Below, in pieces: positions 52,376-60,909 of a stretch of 64,000 bases of DNA (positions within the stretch are counted from its first letter, which is position 1; each line of letters opens with the position of its first letter). A program made the position numbers and the translations under genes. The DNA lies in assembly GCF_001730685.1 (NCBI RefSeq), contig NZ_MDJR01000002.1, forward strand, positions 62,001 through 126,000. Reading direction: 5' to 3'. Origin of the DNA: Caloranaerobacter ferrireducens. GTDB taxonomy: Bacteria > Bacillota > Clostridia > Tissierellales > Thermohalobacteraceae. A model generated the notes under the pieces. That model worked only from the letters and a program-made list of their open reading frames with translations. It had not been told where the DNA came from and ran no database searches.

Positions 52376-53068
52376 TTAGAATGGTTTTGTATAAGATGTA
52401 ATCAAATGAATGTATCCCCATGCTTTACCATTTTTCTCTACTGGTACATAAAGAGTAGTAGTTTTTGAATCCAGTAAAGTACCTAACCAATTGTAGTGTT
52501 TTACTGTTCCAGTTGTATATTCCATAATAGGTTCAAATTCAGCCCAGCCATATTCTCCTGGTTTTAATGTAATAGTATGAGTTTCTTCATATGATTCAGA
52601 GCTGTTCCAATTTATTGACATACCAATTTTTACAGCCTGTTTTTCTTCATAATTAAGGTTACCAGAAAATTCATAACCTACTGTAGTAGAAGATTTTATT
52701 TTAAATTGAGATTCACTAGATGTAGCATTATGTTGAATATTGCTGACAATTTCTCGTAAATCAGGTCTACTTCTATACCCTGTACTATTTTCTATATATA
52801 CATAGTAGTCATCGGTTATTTTTTGAGGTTTTATTATAAAATTTGAATATGAAAATATCTTATTAGTCGTAGTTTTTTTAATATTAAATGCTTTGCCAGT
52901 TTTTTGAAGATATTCTTCTATACTGATTTCTTGTAATCCTTTATCAGTAACTAATAGTATCTTATGAGTATTATAAATATCTTCTTTATTTTTTTCTATG
53001 GCAAAGACACCAGTTGTCATACTGAATAATAATGTGATTATTAAACTAAATATTAATATTTTTCTCAT
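52376..53068 (-). CDS. Secreted beta-rich protein, unknown
   Basis: A 230-residue exported protein with signal peptide MRKILIFSLIITLLFSMTTG and likely cleavage at VFAIE. The C-terminal 130 residues are rich in Ser, Thr and aromatic residues in alternating patterns (TVGYEFSGNLNYEEKQAV, then IGMSINWNSSESYEETHTIT), followed by LKPGEYGWAEFEP. That pattern resembles strands of aerolysin/ETX-like pore-forming proteins, but no definitive motif is visible. It is transcribed from the region at 53118-53223, on the minus strand with GGAGGT before the start. Confidence 0.6.
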   Translation of the reverse strand: MRKILIFSLIITLLFSMTTGVFAIEKNKEDIYNTHKILLVTDKGLQEISIEEYLQKTGKAFNIKKTTTNKIFSYSNFIIKPQKITDDYYVYIENSTGYRSRPDLREIVSNIQHNATSSESQFKIKSSTTVGYEFSGNLNYEEKQAVKIGMSINWNSSESYEETHTITLKPGEYGWAEFEPIMEYTTGTVKHYNWLGTLLDSKTTTLYVPVEKNGKAWGYIHLITSYTKPF

Positions 53069-53117
53069 AGGTAAAACCTCCTTTGAAATTTGATGTATAT
53101 TTTGAAATCAAACCGGT

Positions 53118-53223
53118 TTGAAATAAATGTGAAGCACATGCACTTTATACAAAAATTAACATATTTACCATAGAAAACATGTCGAAACATGTCATGATAA
53201 TCATTAAAATTTTGTAATAAAAC
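53118..53223 (-). promoter_or_regulatory. Promoter-containing region, copy 1 of a duplication
   Basis: About 106 nt upstream of the 52376 gene, matched by 54128-54233. Shared blocks are AAATAAATNTGAAGCACATG, ATGTCGAAACAT and TTGTAATAAAAC. As both copies precede minus-strand genes, they probably hold the promoter; ACATGTCGAAACATGT at 53178-53193 contains an inverted repeat that could be an operator. Confidence 0.55.
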
Positions 53224-53275
53224 GTAGTGTAATATATAAGCAGTATTGCCCTCTTAAGAATTTTCTTAAGAGGGC
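53224..53275. terminator. Terminator, copy 2 of the 52-nt duplication
   Basis: Identical to 52056-52107 over all 52 nt, but here not attached to an ABC gene. It now lies at the 3' end of the minus-strand pseudogene at 53299. Confidence 0.85.
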
Positions 53276-53298
53276 AATTTCTGCCTAAATCTTATAGC

Positions 53299-53885
53299 TT
53301 ATTTGTCCATTTTTAATATACATTCTTGAATTTTAGAGGTTATGTTGGTATTCATTCTTATCATATTTTTTTCAAATTCTCTGTTTATATTTGCTTGATT
53401 TATACAAATTGTAGTAACTTGAATAAATAACCCGTTTGTAGTAATAGAATTGCTGAAAGTAGGAGAAAGTTTTACATTTAATTCTTTATAATCTATGGGG
53501 GTAGAATAAATTCGATTAACAGTCAAATAATATTTTTTTCTTATATTAGGTTTATAGCTAACAACAACTTTTGTTGCAATATTTTTTTCTTGATTTAGTA
53601 TATAAATTGATTTTTGTTTTAGAAAAGCTGTATTATCATTAAGAGCATTAAAAGCAGTATCAACTCAATGTTTATTTAATTCATCATCTCCAGGGTAAAC
53701 TGTTATTGTTGGTTTTCCGATATATGATAGAGGATATTCTTTTTTTAATCCTTTTATAATATAGTTTGACACAGAATCGAATTTACTATAATTTAATGAT
53801 TTTTCAAAAAATTATTAAAGGTATATATAACCCCAATACTTATTATAACGATTGCTATTATAAGTAAAATTTTTGTTCACTTGCA
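53299..53885 (-). pseudogene. Broken membrane-anchored protein gene
   Basis: Minus-strand coding remnants. A hydrophobic segment LLIIAIVIISIGVIYTFNNF is followed by a frameshift near 53800-53818, then a region with KGLKKEYPLSYIGKPTITVY, an in-frame TGA at 53665-53667, then NALNDNTAFLKQKSIYILNQ and an intact 75-residue end up to a stop at 53299. A further TGA sits just before the hydrophobic segment. The original would have been a roughly 200-residue single-pass membrane protein. I do not recognise the family. Confidence 0.75.
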
Positions 53886-53919
53886 AACCAAATCCTCAAA
53901 ATTATTTATGATTATTTTT

Positions 53920-54036
53920 ATAATCCATAGGAATTTATAAAACCTTATTGAATTATGGATAATTTAAAATATAATTTCCATTTATGGATACAGGCAAAAT
54001 CTTCCTTATAATTTATTTAAATCGAAGATTTTGTTC
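53920..54036. repeat. Double-hairpin intergenic repeat, copy F (reverse)
   Basis: Reverse orientation: ATAATCCATAGGAATTTATA at the left, TTCCATTTATGGATACAGGC in the middle, and AAATCGAAGATTTTGTTC at the right. It sits just upstream of the broken minus-strand gene. Confidence 0.83.
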
Positions 54037-54127
54037 TATTCATATGTGTAAATAGATATTATACCAATAGAGTCTTTCTTTATTCTTTCAATTTTTTCCC
54101 AAATATTTTAGCAGTTTAAATAGATTA

Positions 54128-54233
54128 GAAATAAATATGAAGCACATGTACTTCATATAAAATATTAACAGCTAATCTATAAGAAATATGTCGAAACATA
54201 GCACGATCAATGTTAAAATATTGTAATAAAACT
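54128..54233 (-). promoter_or_regulatory. Promoter-like region, copy 2 of a duplication
   Basis: Aligned to 53118-53223 with about three-quarters identity by eye, keeping AAATAAATATGAAGCACATG and TTGTAATAAAAC. The gene it would have served on the minus strand is the pseudogene at 53299. The rest of 54234-54426 is AT-rich leader of degV with nothing else noted. Confidence 0.5.
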
Positions 54234-54426
54234 ATAAAATAGAAAACACTAACTTATATAAGGTATAAAAATTCAAACTAATTATTTTTCAGAAAATCCT
54301 AATAAATACAAAACTTTAAGGATAATGTATTAAAATAAGATTGAATAAAAGACAACAATTAAGAAATTACTTTAAAGTTTGGAAACTATATAATATAATA
54401 AAACTAAAAATAGAAGGGGTGATTTA

Positions 54427-55290
54427 ATGACGGTTAGGATAATTACTGATAGTGCATGTGATTTACCTAAAAATATCATAGATGAATATAATATTCGTGT
54501 AATACCTATACTAGTTTATTTAGAAAATATAGAATATTTAGACGGCGAAACACTTAACCCAGTGGATTTATATAATAATATGAGAAATGGTAAAGTCTAT
54601 AAGACAGCACAAATTCCTCCAGCTACTTTCAAAGAAGTTTTCTTAGAGTACGCAAACAAAAATGAAAGTGTAATTTATGTTGCTTTTTCATCTGGCTTAT
54701 CAGGTACATATCAATCGGCTTTAATGGCAAAGAATGAAGTGTTAGAGGAATATCCAGATTTTGATTTAGAAGTAATCGACACAAAATGTGCTTCTGTAGG
54801 TTTTGGTTTAGTGGTATATAAAGCTGCACAAATGGCTAAGGAAGGTAAGTCAAAAGAAGAAATAATTAACGCAATTAACTTTTATTCACAGCATATGGAA
54901 CATGTTTTTACTGTAGACGATTTGGAGTATTTATATAGAGGCGGTAGAGTAAGTCGTACAGCTGCATTTGTAGGTAGTTTATTAAATATTAAACCTATTT
55001 TGGATGTAGAAGATGGAAAATTAGTTCCTATTGAGAAGGTTAGAGGTAGAAAAAAAGTATTAAAAAGAATGATTGAAATAATGGAAGAAAGAGGAGTGGA
55101 TTTATCTAATCAGGTTATAGGTATAAATCATGGTGATGATTTAGAAGGAGCTAAAAAACTTGAAGATATGATAAGAGAAAGATTTGGTTGTAAAGAATTT
55201 ATTGTAAATATAGTTGGATGTGCTATTGGGGCGCATTCAGGACCTGGGACTTTATCAGTATTCTTCTTAAATGAAAAACCACCAATGTAA
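54427..55290 (+). CDS. DegV family fatty-acid-binding protein
   Basis: A 287-residue DegV-family protein: VRIITDSACDLPKN at the start, FSSGLSGTYQSALMA near residue 98, LEYLYRGGRVSR near 180 and GAHSGPGTLSVFF at the end. DegV proteins bind fatty acids and, as FakB, present them to the FakA kinase for phosphorylation. A fakA gene is not in the window. ATG 54427 follows GAAGGGGTG. Single gene with its own terminator. Confidence 0.93.
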   Translation: MTVRIITDSACDLPKNIIDEYNIRVIPILVYLENIEYLDGETLNPVDLYNNMRNGKVYKTAQIPPATFKEVFLEYANKNESVIYVAFSSGLSGTYQSALMAKNEVLEEYPDFDLEVIDTKCASVGFGLVVYKAAQMAKEGKSKEEIINAINFYSQHMEHVFTVDDLEYLYRGGRVSRTAAFVGSLLNIKPILDVEDGKLVPIEKVRGRKKVLKRMIEIMEERGVDLSNQVIGINHGDDLEGAKKLEDMIRERFGCKEFIVNIVGCAIGAHSGPGTLSVFFLNEKPPM

Positions 55291-55318
55291 AGCTACTGTT
55301 TATTCAGTAGCTTTTTTA
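55291..55318 (+). terminator. Intrinsic terminator after degV-family gene
   Basis: AGCTACTG and CAGTAGCT pair across TTTATT, followed by TTTTTTATG. Confidence 0.9.
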
Positions 55319-55425
55319 TGTGTTCAGAAAAAATTTTAATATTTACAAAAGCATATTTTTGTGATAACATACTGACTTAATAATCAAAATTTTTCTAAAC
55401 TTTACATTTATATGGAGGTGGGGGA

Positions 55426-56622
55426 ATGGGTATAACAAGAAACATAAAGACATACTACATATACTCTATATTTGCGGACCTTTTAATATTAGGACCTATA
55501 ATAGTATTATTCCTTACTGCAAAAGGGTTATCTTTTACAGAAATTATGTTGTTGCAATCTGTAGCAGCTATTTCAGTAGTTATATTTGAAGTGCCTACAG
55601 GAGCTTTTGCAGATAAATTTGGAAGAAAGGTTAGTATGCTCATAGGAGCAATATTATGGGCAACTAGTCTTCTGATATATATATTAGGAACCAAGTTTCT
55701 AACTTTTATGTTGGCTGAAATAACCTTTAGTTTAGGAGCTACATTGAAATCTGGAGCAGATACTGCTTTAATATATGATTCATTAAAATCGATAGGGAGA
55801 GAAAGAGAGTTCCAAAGTATAGAAGGTTATGCAAGGTCATTGGCTTTATATGCTCAAGCTGTAGGTTCTATTATTGCGGGATTTGTGTACAAAGTAAATA
55901 TTTTTTTACCGCTCTATATTTCTATTGGATTTATATTTATAACTGTGATTATTACTTTGAATTTTATTGAGCCTTCAATAGAAGGGAAAAAGGGCAAATA
56001 TGGAAGCAATTATTTGAAACAGATTAAAGAGAGTGGAATATATATTGCAAGACATGAGAAAATTAAAGCAATAATGCTATTTTCAATGATTTTCTTTATA
56101 TTTTATAGAGCTGGGTTTTGGTATTTTCAACCCTATATGGAGAGTGTAAAAATACCTGTTGAGTACTTTGGTATAATATTTTTTATTTTCAACATTGTGG
56201 CTGCAATAACTTCTAAAAGGTGTCATTTAATAATGGAAAAAACTAAACCTAGAACTTTATCATTTATGGCATTTCTTATAATAGTATCATTTGCTTTACT
56301 AGGAGTTATAAGAGTATGGGTAGGTGTATTAGCGATATTGCTGCAGCAAATGGCTAGAGGACTTTACAGACCAGTTACAACTAAATATTTAAACAAACAT
56401 ATACCGTCAGACAAAAGAGCTACAATACTTTCTTTTCAAAGTTTAATAACAAATATTGCCGTAGCTGTAACTTTGCCATTCATGGGTATATTAAAGGATT
56501 CGACAGATATATTTACTACACATTTAATATTAGCTGGAATAATGTTCGTGTTAGTATTGATGGTTATGAGATATATGAATAAAAGACTAGGAGTAAAACA
56601 AGCAGAGAAAAGCAGTATTTAG
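55426..56622 (+). CDS. MFS transporter
   Basis: A 398-residue transporter with about 12 helices. The first-loop signature is GAFADKFGRKVSMLIGA and the central loop motif is around GYARSLALYAQAVGS; the second half includes QQMARGLYRPVTTKYLN. Likely a drug or metabolite exporter; substrate unknown. ATG 55426 follows GGAGGTGGGGG. It ends in a terminator that separates it from the TetR operon. Confidence 0.87.
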   Translation: MGITRNIKTYYIYSIFADLLILGPIIVLFLTAKGLSFTEIMLLQSVAAISVVIFEVPTGAFADKFGRKVSMLIGAILWATSLLIYILGTKFLTFMLAEITFSLGATLKSGADTALIYDSLKSIGREREFQSIEGYARSLALYAQAVGSIIAGFVYKVNIFLPLYISIGFIFITVIITLNFIEPSIEGKKGKYGSNYLKQIKESGIYIARHEKIKAIMLFSMIFFIFYRAGFWYFQPYMESVKIPVEYFGIIFFIFNIVAAITSKRCHLIMEKTKPRTLSFMAFLIIVSFALLGVIRVWVGVLAILLQQMARGLYRPVTTKYLNKHIPSDKRATILSFQSLITNIAVAVTLPFMGILKDSTDIFTTHLILAGIMFVLVLMVMRYMNKRLGVKQAEKSSI

Positions 56623-56635
56623 TTTTCCAAAAACG

Positions 56636-56665
56636 AAAAATGACCAGACTGGTCATTTTTTCTTT
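56636..56665 (+). terminator. Intrinsic terminator after MFS gene
   Basis: AAAAATGACC and GGTCATTTTT pair across AGACT, then TCTTTTT. The A-tract at its 5' side would also allow function in reverse. Confidence 0.8.
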
Positions 56666-56668
56666 TTA

Positions 56669-56697
56669 TTGACACTGGAAAAAATTTATAATACAAT
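56669..56697 (+). promoter_or_regulatory. Promoter of the TetR-ABC operon
   Basis: TTGACA (56669-56674), 17-nt spacer, TACAAT (56692-56697), directly followed by two palindromes. Confidence 0.75.
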
Positions 56698-56729
56698 ATG
56701 ACTAACAAGTCATATGACTTTGCAGTCAT
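56698..56729. promoter_or_regulatory. Tandem TetR operator
   Basis: Two adjacent palindromes, ATGACT-AACA-AGTCAT (56698-56713) and ATGACT-TTGC-AGTCAT (56714-56729), with 16-bp centre-to-centre spacing. They begin at the base after the -10 box and cover the expected transcription start, which is how TetR repressors autoregulate. Confidence 0.78.
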
Positions 56730-56761
56730 AACATAACATAGTTGTATAAGGAGTGAGACTA

Positions 56762-57394
56762 TTGCCAAAGAAAACTTTCTTTAATCTACCTGAAGATAAA
56801 AGACAAAGAATAATCGAAGCTGCTATCGATGAGTTTGCCAAATATCCATATGATAAGGCAAGTATAAACAGAATAGTTGAAAATTCAGGAATAGCTAAGG
56901 GGAGTTTTTATCAATACTTTGAGGATAAAAAAGATTTATATAAATACATTTTAGAATTAGTTGGCGAAGAAAAAGAAAAATATATTAATCAAATTTTAAA
57001 AGTCAAAAAGGAACTTGATTTTTTTGAGATGATACGTCAAATGTATATTGCTGGTGTTAAATTTTCGAAAGATAATCCTAAATTTGCACAAATAGCAAAT
57101 CATTTTGTAAAAAATACGGATGCAAGTTTGAAAGAAGAGATATTTGGAGATAGCATACCAAAGGGCAAAGAAATTTTTAAAGGTATGTTATTAAGAGGTA
57201 TTCAGAAAGGTGATATTGACCCATCTATAGATGTAGATTTGGTGGCACAAATATTGACTACTATAAGTATATCGATAGGAGAATATTTCGTTAAAGAAGT
57301 TAGAATTAATGATAATTCTGAGATTATGGATTTGGTTGACAAAATGCTATATGTTATAGCATATGGAATTAAGAATAAAAAGGGGGAAAATTAA
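56762..57394 (+). CDS. TetR/AcrR family regulator
   Basis: A 210-residue repressor. The helix-turn-helix is in residues about 10-55 (RIIEAAIDEFAKYPYDKASI, then VENSGIAKGSFYQYFEDKKDLY). The C-terminal ligand domain is diverged, as is usual. TTG 56762 with AAGGAG at 56748-56753 gives the MPKKTFFNLPEDKRQR start found in relatives; GTG 56753 overlaps that site. It is the first gene of a four-gene operon with ABC-2 transporter genes and lies behind a two-palindrome operator. It probably represses its own operon and is released by the exporter's substrate. Confidence 0.92.
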   Translation: MPKKTFFNLPEDKRQRIIEAAIDEFAKYPYDKASINRIVENSGIAKGSFYQYFEDKKDLYKYILELVGEEKEKYINQILKVKKELDFFEMIRQMYIAGVKFSKDNPKFAQIANHFVKNTDASLKEEIFGDSIPKGKEIFKGMLLRGIQKGDIDPSIDVDLVAQILTTISISIGEYFVKEVRINDNSEIMDLVDKMLYVIAYGIKNKKGEN

Positions 57395-57395
57395 G

Positions 57396-58250
57396 ATGTT
57401 AAGAGTAAAGGATTTATATTTTTCTTACACAAATGATGAAAACTACGCTGTTAAAGGAATCAACTTTGAGATTGAAAAGGGAGAAATATTCGGATTTCTT
57501 GGCCCAAATGGGGCTGGTAAATCTACTACACAGAAGATACTTATAGGAATACTTCCTATGCAAAAAGGCGAAGCCTCAATTGCAGGAATTGACATTAGAA
57601 AACCAACAGAAAAATTATTTAACCTTATAGGAGTATCTTTTGAACAGCCTAATGTATACAAAAAATTAACAGGTTTTGAGAACTTGGAATTTTACAGAAA
57701 AATGTTCAGTGTAGAAACAGAAGATACTATGAAACTTTTAAGAATGGTTGGACTAGAAGATGCAGCTGATAAGAGAGCTGGTAATTATTCAAAAGGTATG
57801 ATGCAAAGATTAGTTTTTGCAAGATCGTTAATAAATAAGCCTAAGATGTGGTTTTTAGATGAGCCTACATCAGGATTAGATCCTACTACAGCTAATGAGA
57901 TAAAAGAAATAATCAAGAAGAAAAAGAAAGAAGGAGTTACAATTTTCTTGACAACTCATAACATGCATATAGCAGATGAATTATGTGATAGAGTAGCATT
58001 CATAAATGAAGGGGAAATAGTACTCATTGATTCACCTAGAAATTTAAAGCTTAAGTATGGCGAAAAGCTTGTCAAGGTAGAATATAGAGAAAATGGTGAG
58101 TTAAGAAGAGAAAGTCTATCAATGATAGATGATAAAGATAAGGAGAAATTAAACAAACTTATAAATGATGGGAAGATAGAAACTATGCATTCACAAGAAG
58201 CTACATTGGAAGAGATATTTATAAAGGTAACAGGCAGGGGGTTGAAGTAG
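57396..58250 (+). CDS. ABC-2 exporter ATP-binding protein
   Basis: A 284-residue ATPase with Walker A GPNGAGKST (about residue 40), the signature NYSKGMMQR (SKGM in place of SGGQ, usual in this group), Walker B MWFLDEPTSGLD and H-loop LTTHN. A short C-terminal domain follows. ATG 57396 lies one base after the TetR stop; a longer frame from 57363 overlaps TetR without a site. The stop is directly followed by the first permease start. Confidence 0.92.
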   Translation: MLRVKDLYFSYTNDENYAVKGINFEIEKGEIFGFLGPNGAGKSTTQKILIGILPMQKGEASIAGIDIRKPTEKLFNLIGVSFEQPNVYKKLTGFENLEFYRKMFSVETEDTMKLLRMVGLEDAADKRAGNYSKGMMQRLVFARSLINKPKMWFLDEPTSGLDPTTANEIKEIIKKKKKEGVTIFLTTHNMHIADELCDRVAFINEGEIVLIDSPRNLKLKYGEKLVKVEYRENGELRRESLSMIDDKDKEKLNKLINDGKIETMHSQEATLEEIFIKVTGRGLK

Positions 58251-59306
58251 ATGTTTAAAAGATATTTAGGTCTTTTAAAAAAGGATATAATTACAGGATT
58301 TAGAAACTTTTATTTCTTAATAGTCATAGTAACAGCATTAATATATGTAGGTGTAATAAATTTTCTTATACCAAGCGAAATCTCAATAAAGCCTGCCGTT
58401 TATTATCATATAGAATACAAAGGAGATATCAAAAATGTCCTACAGGACATGATGACACAAGCTGGAGATGAACATGATTCTGTTTATGCAGTTAAGTCAA
58501 GAGAAGAAGTAATTGCTAAAATGAAGAAAAATAAAAATAGTATTGGAATGATTGTTAAAGAGATAGAAGGCAAACCAGGAATAGAGTTTATTATGCAGGG
58601 GTATGAAAACAAAGAAGTAATCAATTCATTAATATTAGCAATAGAGGATAATATAAATAAAAAAATTAGTGGAGATGTAAAGATTGAAACTTTAGTACTT
58701 AGAAAAGGAACTAATATAGAAAAAATACCTATAAATAAAAATGCGCTACCTGTATTTATACTGTCTGAACCAGTATTATTAGGATTTTTCTTAGTAGTAG
58801 CACTTATCTTCATGGAAAAAGAAGAAGGAACGATTAGAGCATATGTTGTTTCACCAGGTACTTTATATGAATATCTCGCTTCAAAAATAACCTTAATGCT
58901 TATTTTAGGATTAATATCAACAATTATGAGTACAGTTCTAGTAGTAGGATTTAAAGTAGACTTTTTAAATTTAATAATATTAGTTACTTTAGGAAGTATT
59001 TTTGGAACATCACTAGGTTTGATATTAGCAAGCTTTTTTAAGAATATATCTCAAGCAATGATATGGATAATTATATTAATGTTGTTTATAACTTTACCTT
59101 TCATTTCGTATTTCATGCCAAGTTTTGCTCCAACATATATAAAAATATTACCAACATATCCATTACTATTTGCGATAAGAGAAACTATTTTCCCGACAGG
59201 CAACACACAAATTATTTATTCTACTATGCTATATTACGTATTTTTAGGAGCTATAACCTATTTCTTATCAGTATTTGCGTATAAACGCAGTTTAATTAAG
59301 GAATAA
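58251..59306 (+). CDS. ABC-2 type permease 1
   Basis: A 351-residue membrane protein: one helix near residues 18-38, a soluble extracytoplasmic part to about residue 165, then five to six helices (from LPVFILSEPVLLGFFLVVAL). The loop MEKEEGTIRAYVVSP is the conserved ABC-2 coupling segment. The layout fits one of the two different permeases of drug exporters like the Rv2686c-Rv2688c system. It starts immediately after the ATPase gene. Confidence 0.85.
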   Translation: MFKRYLGLLKKDIITGFRNFYFLIVIVTALIYVGVINFLIPSEISIKPAVYYHIEYKGDIKNVLQDMMTQAGDEHDSVYAVKSREEVIAKMKKNKNSIGMIVKEIEGKPGIEFIMQGYENKEVINSLILAIEDNINKKISGDVKIETLVLRKGTNIEKIPINKNALPVFILSEPVLLGFFLVVALIFMEKEEGTIRAYVVSPGTLYEYLASKITLMLILGLISTIMSTVLVVGFKVDFLNLIILVTLGSIFGTSLGLILASFFKNISQAMIWIIILMLFITLPFISYFMPSFAPTYIKILPTYPLLFAIRETIFPTGNTQIIYSTMLYYVFLGAITYFLSVFAYKRSLIKE

Positions 59307-59321
59307 AGGGGGGAATTAGTT

Positions 59322-60323
59322 ATGAGAAGGATTTTATCTATATTTAAGAGAGACATATCTAATAGCTTAAGGGATTCGATTTTAGTATATATGTTAATAG
59401 CACCTATATTATTGACTATTGGCTTTAAGTTTTTTATACCGAGTGCTCAATCTGCATCTTTACAATTTGCAATTGATGAAAGGGTAGGAAAAGAAGTAAT
59501 AGAAGTATTTGATAAATACGGAAAAGTTGAAGTTTACTCTTCTGTTGAAGATATAAAGGAAAGAGTAAAAAATATAGATGATATAACTGGCATAACACTA
59601 GGGAAAGACGGTGGATATCAATTAATACTTGAAGGAAATGAAACTCATGATTCGGTTGAGATTTCTAAAATGATAATTAGGAGTCTACTTGTAAACAGAA
59701 AGAGTAATTTAAACTATATTATAAGTGATATTGGTACTAAAACTTCTCCATTAGCTACTTATGGTACGATATTTCTGTTGCTAATGGCAATATTAGTATC
59801 TGGAGTTATTATAGGTTTTAATATTATAGAAGAGAAAGAGAGTAATACATTAATGGCTTTAAACGTTACACCAATGAAAAAGATAGAATTTATTATAGGA
59901 AAAAGCATTACAGGAATAATATTGCCAGTAATTCAAGCATATATAATGCTTTGGATTTTAGGTTGGTTAAATAGTATAAATAATTTGATGGTATTTGTAT
60001 TGATTATTACAAGTTCTTTAATAGGCATAATTACAGGGTTCCTGATAGGAGTTATTAGTAGCAATCAGATGGTAGGAATGACAAATATGAAAATTATAAA
60101 CTTTCTTATTTCGTTAATTATAATTGGTGCAATATTATTACCTAAGGATAAGCAATTCTTTTTATACTGGGCTCCACCATACTGGTTCTATACTGGGTTT
60201 AAAGGTATACTTCTAAATACAATTACTTGGGCTAAATTAGGCATATATGTTGCTTGGATAATAGGAACAGTTTCTTTTATATTTGGATTATTAAAAAATA
60301 AGATAAGAAAAGGATTGGTATAA
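59322..60323 (+). CDS. ABC-2 type permease 2
   Basis: A 333-residue second permease with the same topology: helix near residues 20-38, soluble domain to about 140, and about five helices after, with EEKESNTLMALNVTPMKKIEF as the coupling segment and YWAPPYWFYTGFKGI near the end. The pair probably forms a heterodimeric channel for the ATPase. AAGGGGGG precedes ATG 59322. Last gene of the TetR operon. Confidence 0.85.
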   Translation: MRRILSIFKRDISNSLRDSILVYMLIAPILLTIGFKFFIPSAQSASLQFAIDERVGKEVIEVFDKYGKVEVYSSVEDIKERVKNIDDITGITLGKDGGYQLILEGNETHDSVEISKMIIRSLLVNRKSNLNYIISDIGTKTSPLATYGTIFLLLMAILVSGVIIGFNIIEEKESNTLMALNVTPMKKIEFIIGKSITGIILPVIQAYIMLWILGWLNSINNLMVFVLIITSSLIGIITGFLIGVISSNQMVGMTNMKIINFLISLIIIGAILLPKDKQFFLYWAPPYWFYTGFKGILLNTITWAKLGIYVAWIIGTVSFIFGLLKNKIRKGLV

Positions 60324-60466
60324 ATATTGTTGCTTAGAATTCTTAATTAGTTTATTACAAAATATAATATCTGATAATGAGTTTATATAAGTATAATATT
60401 TAATAATGAACAAGATATTTTTAAACTTAAGAAAAAATTTGAAATCATTAAATAATTAAATGCAAA

Positions 60467-60498
60467 AGAGGTATCAAGTGTGATATCTCTTTTTTTAT
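60467..60498 (+). terminator. Intrinsic terminator after TetR-ABC operon
   Basis: AGAGGTATCA (60467-60476) and TGATATCTCT (60481-60490), one G-T pair, followed by seven T residues. Confidence 0.85.
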
Positions 60499-60742
60499 TA
60501 AATTGATTTTTCTAGATATAACAAATATGGATATTAATATAGATGGTTCTAGCGTTATTGACATATGCAGAATATAATAGTAAGGTATAAGAAGGGGGAT
60601 GGAAAGTTTTTCTTATATGAAAAAGATATAAAATTTTTATGCTATATTTTAATATTTTAAATAATTAAATATCATGTAATTATTTGGTGAAAGAAGAGAA
60701 ATTGTAAATTTTCTCAAGAGTCAAAATATAATTAAATTTCAA

Positions 60743-60781
60743 AATATCCCCTTAAAGTAGATGTAAGAACAAAGGGGATTT
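60743..60781 (+). other. Hairpin in the leader of the 60910 MCP gene
   Basis: ATCCCCTT and AAGGGGAT pair across about 20 nt, followed by TTGTTATT. It could be a weak terminator or leader structure. The remainder of 60499-60742 is AT-rich and shows nothing definite. Confidence 0.4.
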
Positions 60782-60787
60782 GTTATT

Positions 60788-60853
60788 GTGAAAATAGAGA
60801 TTATTTCACAAGAAGAAAAAAGGAGGGGCGATTTTTTTAAAAAAGTACATTAA
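60788..60853 (+). CDS. Possible 21-residue upstream ORF
   Basis: GTG 60788 with AAAGGGGA about ten bases upstream encodes VKIEIISQEEKRRGDFFKKV plus H and then TAA. It lies in the leader of the MCP gene between two hairpins. Short length and lack of homologues make this speculative. Confidence 0.25.
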   Translation: MKIEIISQEEKRRGDFFKKVH

Positions 60854-60862
60854 TATGCAAAA

Positions 60863-60906
60863 AAGGAGGTGTAAGCCGTTGACTTACATATAAGTCAACG
60901 GAGGAT
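60863..60906 (+). promoter_or_regulatory. Shine-Dalgarno and strong hairpin before the 60910 start
   Basis: AAGGAGGTG (60863-60871) is followed by CCGTTGACTT (60876-60885) and AAGTCAACGG (60892-60901), a perfect ten-base stem with six-base loop, then AGGATAAA and TTG 60910. The stem ends within the GAGG next to the start, so folding would compete with initiation there. Alternatively TTG 60879 inside the stem is a start for a four-codon ORF ending TAA. Confidence 0.55.
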
Positions 60907-60909
60907 AAA

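Noticed and set aside
52056-53275. The 52-nt direct repeats as ends of a transposon
   Set aside because: They include the end of the ABC coding sequence and its terminator, there is no transposase, and the next promoter region is duplicated too, which fits tandem duplication better.
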